This document shows positions 16,730-25,621 of a DNA stretch of 64,000 bases, piece after piece. A program made the translations under genes and the position numbers. Below the pieces are notes generated by a model. The model ran no database searches, was not told the origin of the DNA, and saw only the letters and a list, made by a program, of their open reading frames with translations. How positions within the stretch are numbered: position 1 is the stretch's first letter; each line of letters starts with the position of its first letter. Source of the DNA: an uncultured Pseudomonadales bacterium (GTDB taxonomy: Bacteria; Pseudomonadota; Gammaproteobacteria; Pseudomonadales; Cellvibrionaceae); the NCBI GenBank assembly GCA_947489425.1, contig CANLDL010000001.1:930001-994000 (forward strand), in the 5' to 3' direction.

Positions 16730-18066
16730 CTATTTAGTTCTAGTTTAGTCACAGAGAACTCACCCGAAGCATCAGCACTGGCTGCAGCTATCACCGCGAC
16801 ATTTTGCTGACTAATGGTATGCATATCTAGTGTGTAGGAATAGGATTTTTTAGGTTGTATAACATCAAAGTTATCATGTAAATAACGGCCACCATGAGTC
16901 TTGATGGCAAGAAAGGGTTGGGGGCCAAAGAGTGCTCCACTAACAACATCGACAACAAATCGATTACCTTCTATACGCGACTCTAGCACTAGATTTTCAA
17001 CGTTATCCTTATTCTTATTACTCACCAGAGAATTAAATAAGGCCTGAGCAGCCTCCTTTGCGCCTGAATAACGAATGCGCACCTGTGGGTACTTTTGTTT
17101 TACACTTCTAAGCAAAGTATGCATATAATCAATATCAGGTTTAATATCTCGGTAATCGTGATTACAAAAGGATAAAATAGCCTCACCCTTTTCTAAAGAT
17201 TCTTCAAAAGCCTCAAGCAGATGAGACTCTTGTAAAATATTAAATCGCGTACCAACATTAAGGCACCTGAAAATTTTGCGTCGACATGCGCCAGGCAACT
17301 GATAGTCGTCGTGGCTTGGATGGTAACCACGCCAGCTCTTACTCGCTCGGCGCCAATCACCAAACCGCCCTTCGACTAAATCACTTTGGCCATCATCGTA
17401 GTCATAGGACTGGTTAGCATAATCAAAAGGTATCCACTGCTCTAAAAACAAATGTATATCGGGTCTCTCTGTATGAAATCCGGGCCGGTTCACCGTGGGA
17501 AACCACGAGAAATCAATTATCCTTCTAGCAATAGACTCACAAAGTAATGCATAGGAGTTAGCGTAATTAGTAGCGCACTGCAAAGGGTTTCTGGAAAAGG
17601 ATAAGGGGTGGTAATGCCAATTAATTTCATCCCGATGACTATTAGTTTCATTGATTATTTGGCTATAAAACTTATAGATATTGCCAAAACCCAAATCTTT
17701 TCGGCGTGGATTATCAGCATAGCCAATATGGTCCATACAATGCCAGCTATAAACCCAGCCACCACCAAAATCGTCGATAAATCGATGCCTGTAATCTTTT
17801 GCCATACACACATTGAGCATCGCCGTAATATCTGCCCAATTGTTATTATAATTCAACAGCGAGGGAGCCAGCATGGTTGCGACATCCTCTTCGATCCCGC
17901 CTAGATCAATCTCTTTCGATTGTAATCGTATGAGATTTTTTTGTGTTGGCTCGATAGCAAGTCCATATAAATCATTAACACGTTGAAAAGTATCAGACAA
18001 ATCCTCTGTTAACGGGCCCTCGGTATCAATACAGTGCACAATATGCAGCAATGGCCGTTTACTCAT
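16726..18066 (-). CDS. Unassigned protein with NodB-like deacetylase traits
   Basis: A 446-residue protein with no family I can name. Several segments resemble the polysaccharide-deacetylase (NodB/CE4) motifs in the right order: HCIDTEGP (residues 11-18) for the catalytic Asp motif, INWHYHPLS (about 145-153) for the metal-binding His motif, NRPGFHTERPD (about 190-200) for the Arg motif, and ILSFCNHDYRD (about 285-295) for the final Leu-His motif. The C-terminal 90 residues look like a separate beta domain. No signal peptide is present, so it would act in the cytosol on a sugar intermediate. It overlaps both neighbours by 4 bp. Deacetylase function is inference from motif order and context. 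Confidence 0.6.
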   Translation of the reverse strand: MSKRPLLHIVHCIDTEGPLTEDLSDTFQRVNDLYGLAIEPTQKNLIRLQSKEIDLGGIEEDVATMLAPSLLNYNNNWADITAMLNVCMAKDYRHRFIDDFGGGWVYSWHCMDHIGYADNPRRKDLGFGNIYKFYSQIINETNSHRDEINWHYHPLSFSRNPLQCATNYANSYALLCESIARRIIDFSWFPTVNRPGFHTERPDIHLFLEQWIPFDYANQSYDYDDGQSDLVEGRFGDWRRASKSWRGYHPSHDDYQLPGACRRKIFRCLNVGTRFNILQESHLLEAFEESLEKGEAILSFCNHDYRDIKPDIDYMHTLLRSVKQKYPQVRIRYSGAKEAAQALFNSLVSNKNKDNVENLVLESRIEGNRFVVDVVSGALFGPQPFLAIKTHGGRYLHDNFDVIQPKKSYSYTLDMHTISQQNVAVIAAASADASGEFSVTKLELNR

Positions 18067-18824
18067 AGAGAAAATCCATCATCAACAATAATGTTTTGGC
18101 CTGTAATAAATTGTGATTGGTCAGACAGCAAAAACTTAATCGCTCCAGTAATATCGGTAGCATTTAATAGGCCTTTACCCTGGGTCTTATTTTGGTAATT
18201 TTCAATAAACGTATCAGCTTGTGCATCGAGTATGCCACCTGGGCTTACGCTGTTTATTCTAAACCTCGAATCGCCCACATAGGCAGTAATGTATTTATCC
18301 AGATGCAATATGGCTGCTTTAATGGCAGCATATTCGACAGGCATCGTCATTTTTGTACCTTCATAAATAGAAAAGTCAGGCGTTTTAAAACCATAAATTG
18401 AAGAAAGATTGACTAAGCTAAATGGAGTTTGGCAACGCTTGAAATAAGTCGCACATTGTTGGGAGAATAAAAAAAATGCGCCTAAATGCAATGAGACATT
18501 GTCGGTAAAACTGTCGTAAGAGACATTAAAAAAACTCTCCCCATAGTCTTTATTACGCGGGTAGCAACAATTAACAGCACCATCCAAACTACTCATTTGG
18601 TCAAATAACAATTTAACCCCTTTCTCATTAGTTAAATCTATTTGCTCAAAGCTAAGCGCACTGTTATTACTCTTACTATCAAATGACTGCAATTTTTTAT
18701 GTATCGAATCGATGGATACATCGGCGGCAACAACCTGAGCTCCTGCTGCGAGTAAATCTTCTACCACTCTTGACCCAATGAGCCCTGCTGCACCAGCCAC
18801 TATAATTTTTTTACCCTTTAGCAT
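18063..18824 (-). CDS. ptmA: SDR oxidoreductase of the nonulosonate operon (PtmA-like)
   Basis: Classical short-chain dehydrogenase/reductase of 253 residues. Cofactor motif GAAGLIGSRVV is at residues 11-21; the catalytic region has LVNLSSIYGF and, where Tyr-x-x-x-Lys is expected, YAAIKAA (near residue 165). The C-terminal segment SQFITGQNIIVDDGFSL is typical. In Campylobacter the flagellin-modification gene ptmA is an SDR located beside ptmB (CMP-nonulosonate synthetase), the same pairing as here (7-bp overlap with the cytidylyltransferase). Its exact reaction is not known from sequence; it may supply a modified precursor or act late on the sugar. The symbol rests on context and general similarity. 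Confidence 0.72.
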   Translation of the reverse strand: MLKGKKIIVAGAAGLIGSRVVEDLLAAGAQVVAADVSIDSIHKKLQSFDSKSNNSALSFEQIDLTNEKGVKLLFDQMSSLDGAVNCCYPRNKDYGESFFNVSYDSFTDNVSLHLGAFFLFSQQCATYFKRCQTPFSLVNLSSIYGFKTPDFSIYEGTKMTMPVEYAAIKAAILHLDKYITAYVGDSRFRINSVSPGGILDAQADTFIENYQNKTQGKGLLNATDITGAIKFLLSDQSQFITGQNIIVDDGFSL

Positions 18825-19516
18825 GCCTGAGAACCTTTTACCAAAGTCTCTGCAAACATAAAATCATAGATATCATCAATATCAACCGCTCTTTCTTTAG
18901 GTACAGAAATACTCGTAATACACCCATCAAACAAACTGTTATTCTTGACAATAAAAGATGGGGTTGTTACATAAGCCACCGTTGTTATATCAAAGACTTC
19001 GGGGGCTTGTTGCCGGCAAAAAATGGGGAGTTCTTGGTGATTACTCACCAATTCTAAGTAGCCTTCTTGATCGTATTTAACCATATTAAAGTAAGGGTTC
19101 TTACTACTGGTACTGATCGATACGCAACTATCTGCCGTTGTTTTTCTACGTTGTTTAATAGCCTTCTGGACATCGCTCTTGCTGCGTAAAGGGCTAGTCG
19201 TCGGCAAACTGATAAATTCATCAAATTTATCATAGCGACTCTCGACCCATTCAATCGCGTGCTGCCAAGCCAACCATTCAGGGCTTTCATCCGTTGATAA
19301 TTCTTTAGGCCGTAATATTAGTTCAGCGCCTAGACTGGTTGAAACCTCTGCTATTTCTTCATCTTCAGTTGATACAAAAATACGGTCAATTTCGTCCAAT
19401 TGCCGAGCAATCTCAATAGAATATTGAATCAATGGCTTGCCTGCCAATAACTTTAGATTCTTTCTTGGTAAACCTTTAGAGCCACCACGAGCAAAAATAA
19501 AAGCATGTGAAATCAA
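18818..19516 (-). CDS. legF: CMP-nonulosonic acid synthetase (LegF/PtmB-like)
   Basis: Acylneuraminate cytidylyltransferase, which activates the finished nonulosonic acid with CTP to the CMP-sugar used by the transferase. The 232-residue protein carries the family signature ARGGSKGLPRKNLKLLAGKPLIQYSI split across residues 9-34, then STEDEEIAEV, LPTTSPLRS (about 104-112) and CVSISTSSKNPY. The C-terminal AVDIDDIYDFMFAE gives the metal-binding Asp pair. It belongs to the same overlapping gene series as the sugar synthase at 22198, which settles its pathway. Sequence alone does not say whether the product is CMP-legionaminic, -pseudaminic or -neuraminic acid; the LegB-type first enzyme and PtmE favour legionaminic. 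Confidence 0.88.
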   Translation of the reverse strand: MISHAFIFARGGSKGLPRKNLKLLAGKPLIQYSIEIARQLDEIDRIFVSTEDEEIAEVSTSLGAELILRPKELSTDESPEWLAWQHAIEWVESRYDKFDEFISLPTTSPLRSKSDVQKAIKQRRKTTADSCVSISTSSKNPYFNMVKYDQEGYLELVSNHQELPIFCRQQAPEVFDITTVAYVTTPSFIVKNNSLFDGCITSISVPKERAVDIDDIYDFMFAETLVKGSQAC

Positions 19517-20496
19517 GCCTTATCACCCCTCTTAGCTAGGTTTTTGATTTTGTCAATAATAGCAACGGTTTTAGATGCCTCTGCAATACTAATACAGCTA
19601 TTTGTCTCTCCTCTGATCAGGCGCAAAAAATCGGCTAACATGTCGATATACATATGGTTCCTATCGTAGGTTTTATCACTAAACACTATGTGCTCTCCCT
19701 TGGCATCGTTGCGAGTAACACAATTATTGAGTAGATCCCACACTAAACAACCATCGGAGCCAATAAATCGGCAACGCCTGTGTGGATCCTTTTGAATAAA
19801 ATCTAAATGCATATTACAGACCACATCACTATTGCTTATTAAAAAAACATCGGCGATGTCCTCTACTGTAAGATTTAACTCCGGCGAGGAGCGCAAATGT
19901 GCAAAATTCACGCTCATATCACCCAAAAGCCATTGCAGGTAATCTACCTCGTGACTCAGTTCAAAAAGTGCGCCACCGCCGAGCTCTCTACTGACCGAAA
20001 CCGACTGCCTATAATCTTTATCGACCCGCCATTGCGGCAAAAACTGGCCGACATTTGCATCAACGTTATAGAGCTTGCCAATTTTTTTATGTTGTAATTG
20101 CTCTAAGATGATCTGCGCTGATGGTAAGTAACGCAGGCAATAGGCAACCGCTACGCTACTTTGTCCAGAACTTGCAGCCTCTTGTAATAAAACTGCGTCG
20201 TCTATTGATGTGGACACAGGCTTTTCAATCAGCACGGGGATATTGTGCTCAATTAATGGCAATGCATGTTGCACATGAAAAGAGGCCGGAGATGCAACAA
20301 TCACAAAATCGGGCGCAATCTCGATAAGTTCTGCGATACTTTGAGCAAGATGATCACAATCCGTAATATTTTCGTTAACCTCTCTACCGCTAGCAGACAA
20401 GGCAATAATCTTTGAATCAGGTAATAAGCGGCGAATATTTTTTCGGTGGCGAGCAGAGATACTGCCCAAACCAATAACCCCAGTGCAGTTAATCAC
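19513..20496 (-). CDS. Gfo/Idh/MocA-family oxidoreductase
   Basis: NAD(P)-dependent sugar dehydrogenase of the Gfo/Idh/MocA family, 327 residues. The Rossmann motif GVIGLGSISARHRKNI is at residues 6-21, followed by VIVASPASFHVQHALPLIEHNIPVLIEKPVS split around residues 65-97, with the family catalytic EKP Lys near residue 94. The second half (130-300) is the alpha/beta substrate domain with GGGALFELSHEVDYLQWL, containing the conserved His. Such genes accompany ptmE, legF and ptmA in many nonulosonate clusters, but the substrate is unproved. It overlaps both neighbours by 4-8 bp. A role in making or trimming an uncommon precursor is inference. Confidence 0.82.
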   Translation of the reverse strand: MINCTGVIGLGSISARHRKNIRRLLPDSKIIALSASGREVNENITDCDHLAQSIAELIEIAPDFVIVASPASFHVQHALPLIEHNIPVLIEKPVSTSIDDAVLLQEAASSGQSSVAVAYCLRYLPSAQIILEQLQHKKIGKLYNVDANVGQFLPQWRVDKDYRQSVSVSRELGGGALFELSHEVDYLQWLLGDMSVNFAHLRSSPELNLTVEDIADVFLISNSDVVCNMHLDFIQKDPHRRCRFIGSDGCLVWDLLNNCVTRNDAKGEHIVFSDKTYDRNHMYIDMLADFLRLIRGETNSCISIAEASKTVAIIDKIKNLAKRGDKA

Positions 20497-21550
20497 AGCT
20501 GTTGCCTAATGTATTTATGTCGAGTTGCGCTCGATGGAAATCATCCAATCGGCCAATATCGAGCCAATACTCATGGATAGGAAACTGAATCACTTTTCCT
20601 CCGCTCTCAATACTCGCTTCTAACAGATCGGGCATATCACAATAACTATGCTTGTCTACACGTCGATATAATTGTGGATTAACTACATAAACACCCGCGT
20701 TGATAAAATACCTATGCACGGGTTTTTCAACCATACTATCAATATAAATACCATCACTCTCGACCACACCAAAAGGGACTTGATATTCATGTTCGCGTAC
20801 GCACATGGTGGCAGCAATATCATGTTGCATATGAAACTCTAATAACTTATCAAAATCTACCTTAGTTAAGATATCCCCATTGATCATAATGAGCGGTAGC
20901 TCCGGCATATCTTGCGGCAATAAGCCTAAAGCCCCACCCGTACCGAGAGGAACTTCTTCGTGAATATAAGTAATCTCAGCACCGAACCGGCTACCATCAC
21001 CAAAGTAGTCCTTAATAACAAAAGGTAGATAATGGATAGAAATATAAAAACGATAAAAACCGTACTGTATAAATTGATTAATCAATATTTCGAGAATAGA
21101 TAATTCGCCTACTTTTAGCATCGGCTTAGGGCAATCATTAGTTAACGGTTTTAAACGCTTACCAAAACCACCAGCCACAATAAAAATAGGGTTATCTTTT
21201 TTCTTATTCAGAGTCGAGGTATGTAGTGTTTGCAAACCAACAACTTTATCTTTTTCTACTAGCGGGATAAATAAAATATCCAGGCTTTTCATCAAAGCTA
21301 TTAGCTCTTTTTTCTCAGTATTGGCATTGGCAACGGTTGGGTTTTTATTCATTACCTTAACAACTGACTCCTCGATAGAAAGCCCTGATAAAATACCCCT
21401 ACGAATATCTCCATCGGTAATAACGCCCAATAAACGTTGTTTATCATCAACAATCAAGACAACTCTTAAGGCCCATTTATCGAGTATTTTAAGGGCATCC
21501 TTAATGCTATTTTCAGGGCCAATTAATGTTTTTTTCCAGCTCTGCGACAT
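20489..21550 (-). CDS. ptmE: CBS-domain sugar nucleotidyltransferase (PtmE/LegX-like)
   Basis: Two-part enzyme of 353 residues. The N-terminal 115 residues are a pair of CBS repeats (DKWALRVVLIVDDKQRLLGVITDGDIRRG; DILFIPLVEKDKVVGL). The rest is a nucleotidyltransferase domain with AGGFGKRLKPLT at about 125-136, PKPMLKVG, and MINGDILTKVDF. In Campylobacter jejuni PtmE makes GDP-linked glucosamine/GlcNAc that feeds the legionaminic acid route, so the presence of this fusion is the main hint that the operon uses GDP-sugars. It lies 1 bp from legH and overlaps the next gene by 8 bp. The CBS pair suggests nucleotide-dependent control. Nucleotide specificity cannot be read from the sequence. Confidence 0.84.
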   Translation of the reverse strand: MSQSWKKTLIGPENSIKDALKILDKWALRVVLIVDDKQRLLGVITDGDIRRGILSGLSIEESVVKVMNKNPTVANANTEKKELIALMKSLDILFIPLVEKDKVVGLQTLHTSTLNKKKDNPIFIVAGGFGKRLKPLTNDCPKPMLKVGELSILEILINQFIQYGFYRFYISIHYLPFVIKDYFGDGSRFGAEITYIHEEVPLGTGGALGLLPQDMPELPLIMINGDILTKVDFDKLLEFHMQHDIAATMCVREHEYQVPFGVVESDGIYIDSMVEKPVHRYFINAGVYVVNPQLYRRVDKHSYCDMPDLLEASIESGGKVIQFPIHEYWLDIGRLDDFHRAQLDINTLGNSCD

Positions 21551-21551
21551 A

Positions 21552-22208
21552 TTATTTATCCTGTTTTACAGATAATGTGGCACGATGGCCCAGCATCTTT
21601 TGCTGTTGATCAACCTCATGAGTAATAATTGCACCAGCACCAATAATAGCTTTATCGGCAATAGTCACTGCTTGAATAACGCTTGCTCCAACACCAATAT
21701 AAACACCCTCACCCGTTGTAACTCCACCACTTAATGTCACTCCTGGTGCAATATGATTATTAGCGCCAATAGAGCAATGGTGCTCTATAATCGAGCCGGT
21801 ATTAATAATAGTATTTTCTTTGATACGTGCACCGGCTTGCACAATAGCACCTGCCATAATCTGCGCACCGGCCTCTACCACAGCAGTATCCGAGACAATG
21901 GCATAAGGAGAAATAATTTTTGGGAAACTATAGCCCATCGAAGAGAATCTTTGATAAAGAGCAGCCCGCAGACCTTCGCCAGGCAAACAACCAATTGCAT
22001 TGATTAAGTAGATATCATCGACATTGAAGGATAAAATATCGTCGTCATTAACATAGTGTCGATAATCAGAAAACTCCGCGTTAATCTCAGGTGCAACAAT
22101 TCCCGCTATATTCAATCTCTGGTGGCGAATTATTTCGAAGAGAACCGCCGCATGACCGCCGGCGCCTAATAATACTATTGGCTTATCCGTCACAGGCTTA
22201 TTCATCAA
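21552..22208 (-). CDS. legH: NeuD/PglD-type sugar N- or O-acetyltransferase (LegH-like)
   Basis: Left-handed beta-helix acetyltransferase of the NeuD/PglD family, 218 residues. The N-terminal nucleotide-sugar-binding part begins with PIVLLGAGGHAAVLFEII (residues 10-27). From about residue 100 the hexapeptide repeat region runs through AGAQIMAGAIVQAGARIKEN, IEHHCSIGANNHIAPGVTLSG and GEGVYIGVGASVI, with the catalytic His probably in IIEHHCSIG. It is placed between the synthase and PtmE, where LegH would acetylate the 4-amino group made by LegC. Its 5' end overlaps legI by 11 bp. PglD-like O-acetylation of the finished sugar is the alternative. Confidence 0.85.
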   Translation of the reverse strand: MMNKPVTDKPIVLLGAGGHAAVLFEIIRHQRLNIAGIVAPEINAEFSDYRHYVNDDDILSFNVDDIYLINAIGCLPGEGLRAALYQRFSSMGYSFPKIISPYAIVSDTAVVEAGAQIMAGAIVQAGARIKENTIINTGSIIEHHCSIGANNHIAPGVTLSGGVTTGEGVYIGVGASVIQAVTIADKAIIGAGAIITHEVDQQQKMLGHRATLSVKQDK

Positions 22209-23274
22209 TCAAATCACCCTTTTTATATTCTTTTTTAGCCGCTTGGTCTATTAGCGACCAATAGAGGTAAGGGCTCATGCCTGAGCCTGGGCGCATAATA
22301 GCCATGTTATCTTCACTAAATATTTCACCTGATTTCATATCGACTTTAGTTACTAAACTCTTGCGGGCAATTGTTTTATTACTAATCTCCGAAGGTCTTG
22401 CCTCTTTAATACCATCACCAAGTATCTTTTCAGTGTCACGAATAGCCTTTACCATCTCGGCAAATTCATCAGGCTCTAATGATGCGCAGTGATCAGGCCC
22501 TTCCATTTCTTTATTTAAGGTAAAGTGTTTTTCAATTAAACAGGCACCGCGGGCGACAGCGGCAATAGGTACAAGAATACCTTCACTATGGTCTGAATAA
22601 CCCAACTGCAAACCAAAGGCCGAGTTCATAGTATCCATGGCCTTTAAATTGATATCGTTTAATGGAGCCGGATATTGCGTTGTACAATGCAATAGCGTGA
22701 CTCTTTCTTTTAGTAAAGATTGCCCCTCTAGAGAGGCATAGGCATCTAAAAAATCCAGTTTACTTGGTTTGCTATATTGATCATTCAAATAACCAAAACA
22801 AATGACAGCTAATGCTGCTTTTACTTCATCAAGGCTGGACATACCCGTGGATAGAATTAGACGCTGCTTTGTGTGCGCATGAGCTAATATAAAAGGTGCA
22901 TTGGTTATTTCACCAGAAGGTATCTTTAACTGCTGAAGTTCTAGCTTATCAGTGAGGAACGTTAAGCTAGAAAAATCAAATGCTGTCGATAAAAAACCAA
23001 TACCTATCTTTTTACAGTATTCCTTTAATCGTATAAAAGCATCCTGCGACAGCTCCAGTTGTCGTAGCATGTCTAATTGGGATTCATCGGCTTGCGTTTT
23101 GCTTTTTTGATAACTTGCTTTGGCTGCTTGCGAAGTAGCTAATTCACTCGCTTTAAATGTTTGGAACTTAATAATATCAGCACCTGCACAATAAGCTGCA
23201 TCAATTAACTCAAAGGCTAATTTTTCATCGCCATTGTGGTTGACTCCTGCTTCGGCAATAATCAGTGTGCTCAT
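22198..23274 (-). CDS. legI: Nonulosonic acid synthase (LegI/NeuB family)
   Basis: Condenses phosphoenolpyruvate with the 6-carbon 2,4-diacetamido sugar to give the 9-carbon nonulosonic acid. The 358-residue protein has the NeuB TIM barrel at about 1-280: IIAEAGVNHNGD at 5-16, IIKFQTFK at 35-42, LKIPSGEITNAPF, LLHCTTQYPAP, LGYSDHSEG and IEKHFTLNKEMEGPDH, which carry metal- and PEP-binding residues. The SAF/antifreeze-like domain completes the C-terminus from about 290 (RKSLVTKVDMKSGEIFSEDN). It lies 31 bp after legG. The GPDH-A/S form after KEMEG is shared by all NeuB types, so substrate identity comes from context. Confidence 0.92.
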   Translation of the reverse strand: MSTLIIAEAGVNHNGDEKLAFELIDAAYCAGADIIKFQTFKASELATSQAAKASYQKSKTQADESQLDMLRQLELSQDAFIRLKEYCKKIGIGFLSTAFDFSSLTFLTDKLELQQLKIPSGEITNAPFILAHAHTKQRLILSTGMSSLDEVKAALAVICFGYLNDQYSKPSKLDFLDAYASLEGQSLLKERVTLLHCTTQYPAPLNDINLKAMDTMNSAFGLQLGYSDHSEGILVPIAAVARGACLIEKHFTLNKEMEGPDHCASLEPDEFAEMVKAIRDTEKILGDGIKEARPSEISNKTIARKSLVTKVDMKSGEIFSEDNMAIMRPGSGMSPYLYWSLIDQAAKKEYKKGDLIDE

Positions 23275-23305
23275 AACTTCGCTTACCCCTTGTGCAAACT
23301 AGCCA

Positions 23306-24466
23306 TTAATTAATATCGTAAAAATTTTTTTGAACAATAGACTCTAATGGAAAATTAATTAGGCTAGAGACAATTCTCTCTGATGTATTTTCACCTTCAT
23401 ATTTATTTTTTATTTCCTTACATTTTTGAACAAAGCTCTCAGTCAGTCCATTTTCTACCGCAAGCTTGATAGACTGCTCATCATCGCCACAGGAGATCAC
23501 ACTATCACTAAGTACTCGCCCATTCTGACGAGAGCCAATATTAATGGTTGGAATATTAAACGTTGGCGCTTCTATCAAACCACTCGACGAATTACCAACA
23601 ACCATTACACAATGTTTGAGTAAGCTTAAATATCTTAGCTGCCCTAAGGATTTAACGACATGTATTCGCTCAGGGTACTGCTGTGCTAATGCCTCGATTG
23701 CACAGATAATTTCACGTCCGTTTTTATCGGCATTGGGGTAAGTAATAATTAGTTTATGTCTTTTATGCGCCAATAAAATATGGCACAAACGAGAAACCAC
23801 ATCGGCTTGATTATTCTCATCACATAGAGTAAGCGGATGATAAGTCAACACAAAATAAGGAGAATCCAGAGAAAGCCCTAACTCCTTTGCTAGTGCCTCT
23901 CTGCTTAATAGCTGTAGCTTTCTGATATTGTCGATACCCGGAGCACCAACATTAAAAACACTGGCTGGAGCTTCTCCTAGCTGTATGACTCTATTTCTAT
24001 AAACTTCTGTCGCAGTAAAATGTAGGTGCGACATTTTTGTAATAGCATGACGCATAGCATCATCCATAACGCCTTCGGTTACTTCTCCTCCGTGAATATG
24101 TGCGATAGGTGTCGAGTTTACTAGTGCAGCCTGAGCTAACGCTAATGCCTCAAACCTATCGCCCAATAAGACAAGTATGTCAGGTTGATGTCGAGCCAAA
24201 ACTTCGACGCCACTGATTAATGCCAAACCCATCGATTTACCCATGCCAACAGGAGTATCAGAGGATAAAAGAAATTCCAGCTTTTCGGTAACAGGAATGC
24301 CATCAGCCTCTATCTGTTTAAGTGTATAACCAAACTCGGGCGACAGGTGCATACCGCCAACAAACAGCTGTAGCTCAATCTCCCTAGCTGCCTGTAAGCC
24401 TTTAATTACCCAGTACAACAATCCATATTCTGCTCTTGTCCCAGTAAAAATAGCTACCTTACGCAT
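23306..24466 (-). CDS. legG: Hydrolysing NDP-sugar 2-epimerase (LegG/NeuC)
   Basis: Removes the nucleotide from the NDP-2,4-diacetamido sugar while inverting C2, giving the hexose used by the synthase. The 386-residue protein is a GT-B-fold WecB/NeuC protein. IFTGTRAEYGLLYWVI is near residues 6-21, VLLGDRFEALALAQAAL near 98-114, then IAHIHGGEVTEGVMDDAMRHAITKMSHLHF split over residues 122-151, and VVGNSSSGLIEAPTF near 287-301 in the second half. The GGEVTEG and GDRFE motifs separate the hydrolysing NeuC type from non-hydrolysing WecB. It overlaps legC by 8 bp. Confidence 0.92.
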   Translation of the reverse strand: MRKVAIFTGTRAEYGLLYWVIKGLQAAREIELQLFVGGMHLSPEFGYTLKQIEADGIPVTEKLEFLLSSDTPVGMGKSMGLALISGVEVLARHQPDILVLLGDRFEALALAQAALVNSTPIAHIHGGEVTEGVMDDAMRHAITKMSHLHFTATEVYRNRVIQLGEAPASVFNVGAPGIDNIRKLQLLSREALAKELGLSLDSPYFVLTYHPLTLCDENNQADVVSRLCHILLAHKRHKLIITYPNADKNGREIICAIEALAQQYPERIHVVKSLGQLRYLSLLKHCVMVVGNSSSGLIEAPTFNIPTINIGSRQNGRVLSDSVISCGDDEQSIKLAVENGLTESFVQKCKEIKNKYEGENTSERIVSSLINFPLESIVQKNFYDIN

Positions 24467-25619
24467 AGCTATCCCCTTTAACTGGTGTGCTTGGCAAATT
24501 AAGTAAGCGCCCCTCTAGATCCTCTGAGACTGACAAATTTCCTCGTATAGAATCTTTAAACATAGGCAAGTGATGCATTAGTCTCCAAACAGGTCGTGTT
24601 AGTATCTTTTGATCATTAGTCGCTTTTAATAACTTATCTCTTGATACAATATTGGGGCAAATAATTGTATTTAACCAATAGTTAGATTGTGCATAATCAG
24701 GCTCAGTAAAAAAATCATAGATAGAACCTTCAAAAAACGCCTGATAACGAGAGGCCAAACGCCATTTTTGTTTTACGAAATGGTGTAAATATTCAAACTG
24801 TGCGCAGCCCAAAGCCGCATTGATATTTGGCATTCGGTAATTAAAACCAACTTCATCATGGGAAAAATGATAGCCGTCAGCGATCCTTGCCGTCGTCGTA
24901 ATATGTTTGGTTTTTTGAGCATCAATTAGCTCACCACATAAAACAGCACCGCCACCACCTGTAGTTATAATTTTATTGCCATTAAAACTTATAGCAGAGA
25001 ATTTTCCAAAGGTTCCTGTATGCTTTCCTCGGTATAAGGAACCCAAACTTTCGGCCGCATCTTCTATTAAGGTTAAACACCAATTTTCGCAAATCTCAAC
25101 AAATTCATTTAAATCAACGGGGTGACCAAAGGTATGCATAGGTAAAATTGCTTTTATTTTTCTATTTGTTTTTTTATGTAAGCATTCACCATACTCGTTT
25201 ACAAAGGCATTGTCTTCCAACCAAGCTTTGGTAGACAAAGGGCACAGGCCCAAGCTAATGGATGACACATCAATAAAAACAGGCTCTGCTCCCAGTTGTT
25301 TAATAGCATTACAGGTCGCAACAAAGGTCAATGCCTGAGTAATAACTAAATCGCCCCTAGTAATACCCGCACAGTAAAGCGCCGTGTAAAGTGCTGTTGT
25401 ACCATTAACAACAGCCACTGCTTTTTTACACTGCGTATAGTCTTCAATAGCGCGTTCAAAGTCCCCTACATAACCACCAATGCTAGATACAAACGTACTA
25501 TCTAATGTATCTGAGACATATTTTTTCTCATTTCCTAAAAATGTAGGCTCATGCAATGGAATTAAATCATCACTTGAATACGTTTCTCTAATAAAGTTAA
25601 TTAGCGTCTGGTTATTCAT
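24459..25619 (-). CDS. legC: Sugar aminotransferase (LegC family)
   Basis: PLP-dependent aminotransferase of the DegT/DnrJ/EryC1 class that converts the 4-keto sugar made by LegB to the 4-amino sugar. The 386-residue protein begins with the LegC-type PLHEPTFLGNEKKYVSDTLDSTFVSS block, split at residues 19-44. The PLP Lys lies in ISFNGNKIITTGGGG (near 185-199), and the cofactor-binding EDAAESLGS is near 167-175. The GNEKKYV...STFVSSIGGYVGDFE N-terminus fits the legionaminic/bacillosamine branch better than PseC, as far as I recall. It lies 2 bp after legB and overlaps legG by 8 bp. Confidence 0.9.
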   Translation of the reverse strand: MNNQTLINFIRETYSSDDLIPLHEPTFLGNEKKYVSDTLDSTFVSSIGGYVGDFERAIEDYTQCKKAVAVVNGTTALYTALYCAGITRGDLVITQALTFVATCNAIKQLGAEPVFIDVSSISLGLCPLSTKAWLEDNAFVNEYGECLHKKTNRKIKAILPMHTFGHPVDLNEFVEICENWCLTLIEDAAESLGSLYRGKHTGTFGKFSAISFNGNKIITTGGGGAVLCGELIDAQKTKHITTTARIADGYHFSHDEVGFNYRMPNINAALGCAQFEYLHHFVKQKWRLASRYQAFFEGSIYDFFTEPDYAQSNYWLNTIICPNIVSRDKLLKATNDQKILTRPVWRLMHHLPMFKDSIRGNLSVSEDLEGRLLNLPSTPVKGDSYA

Positions 25620-25621
25620 AA

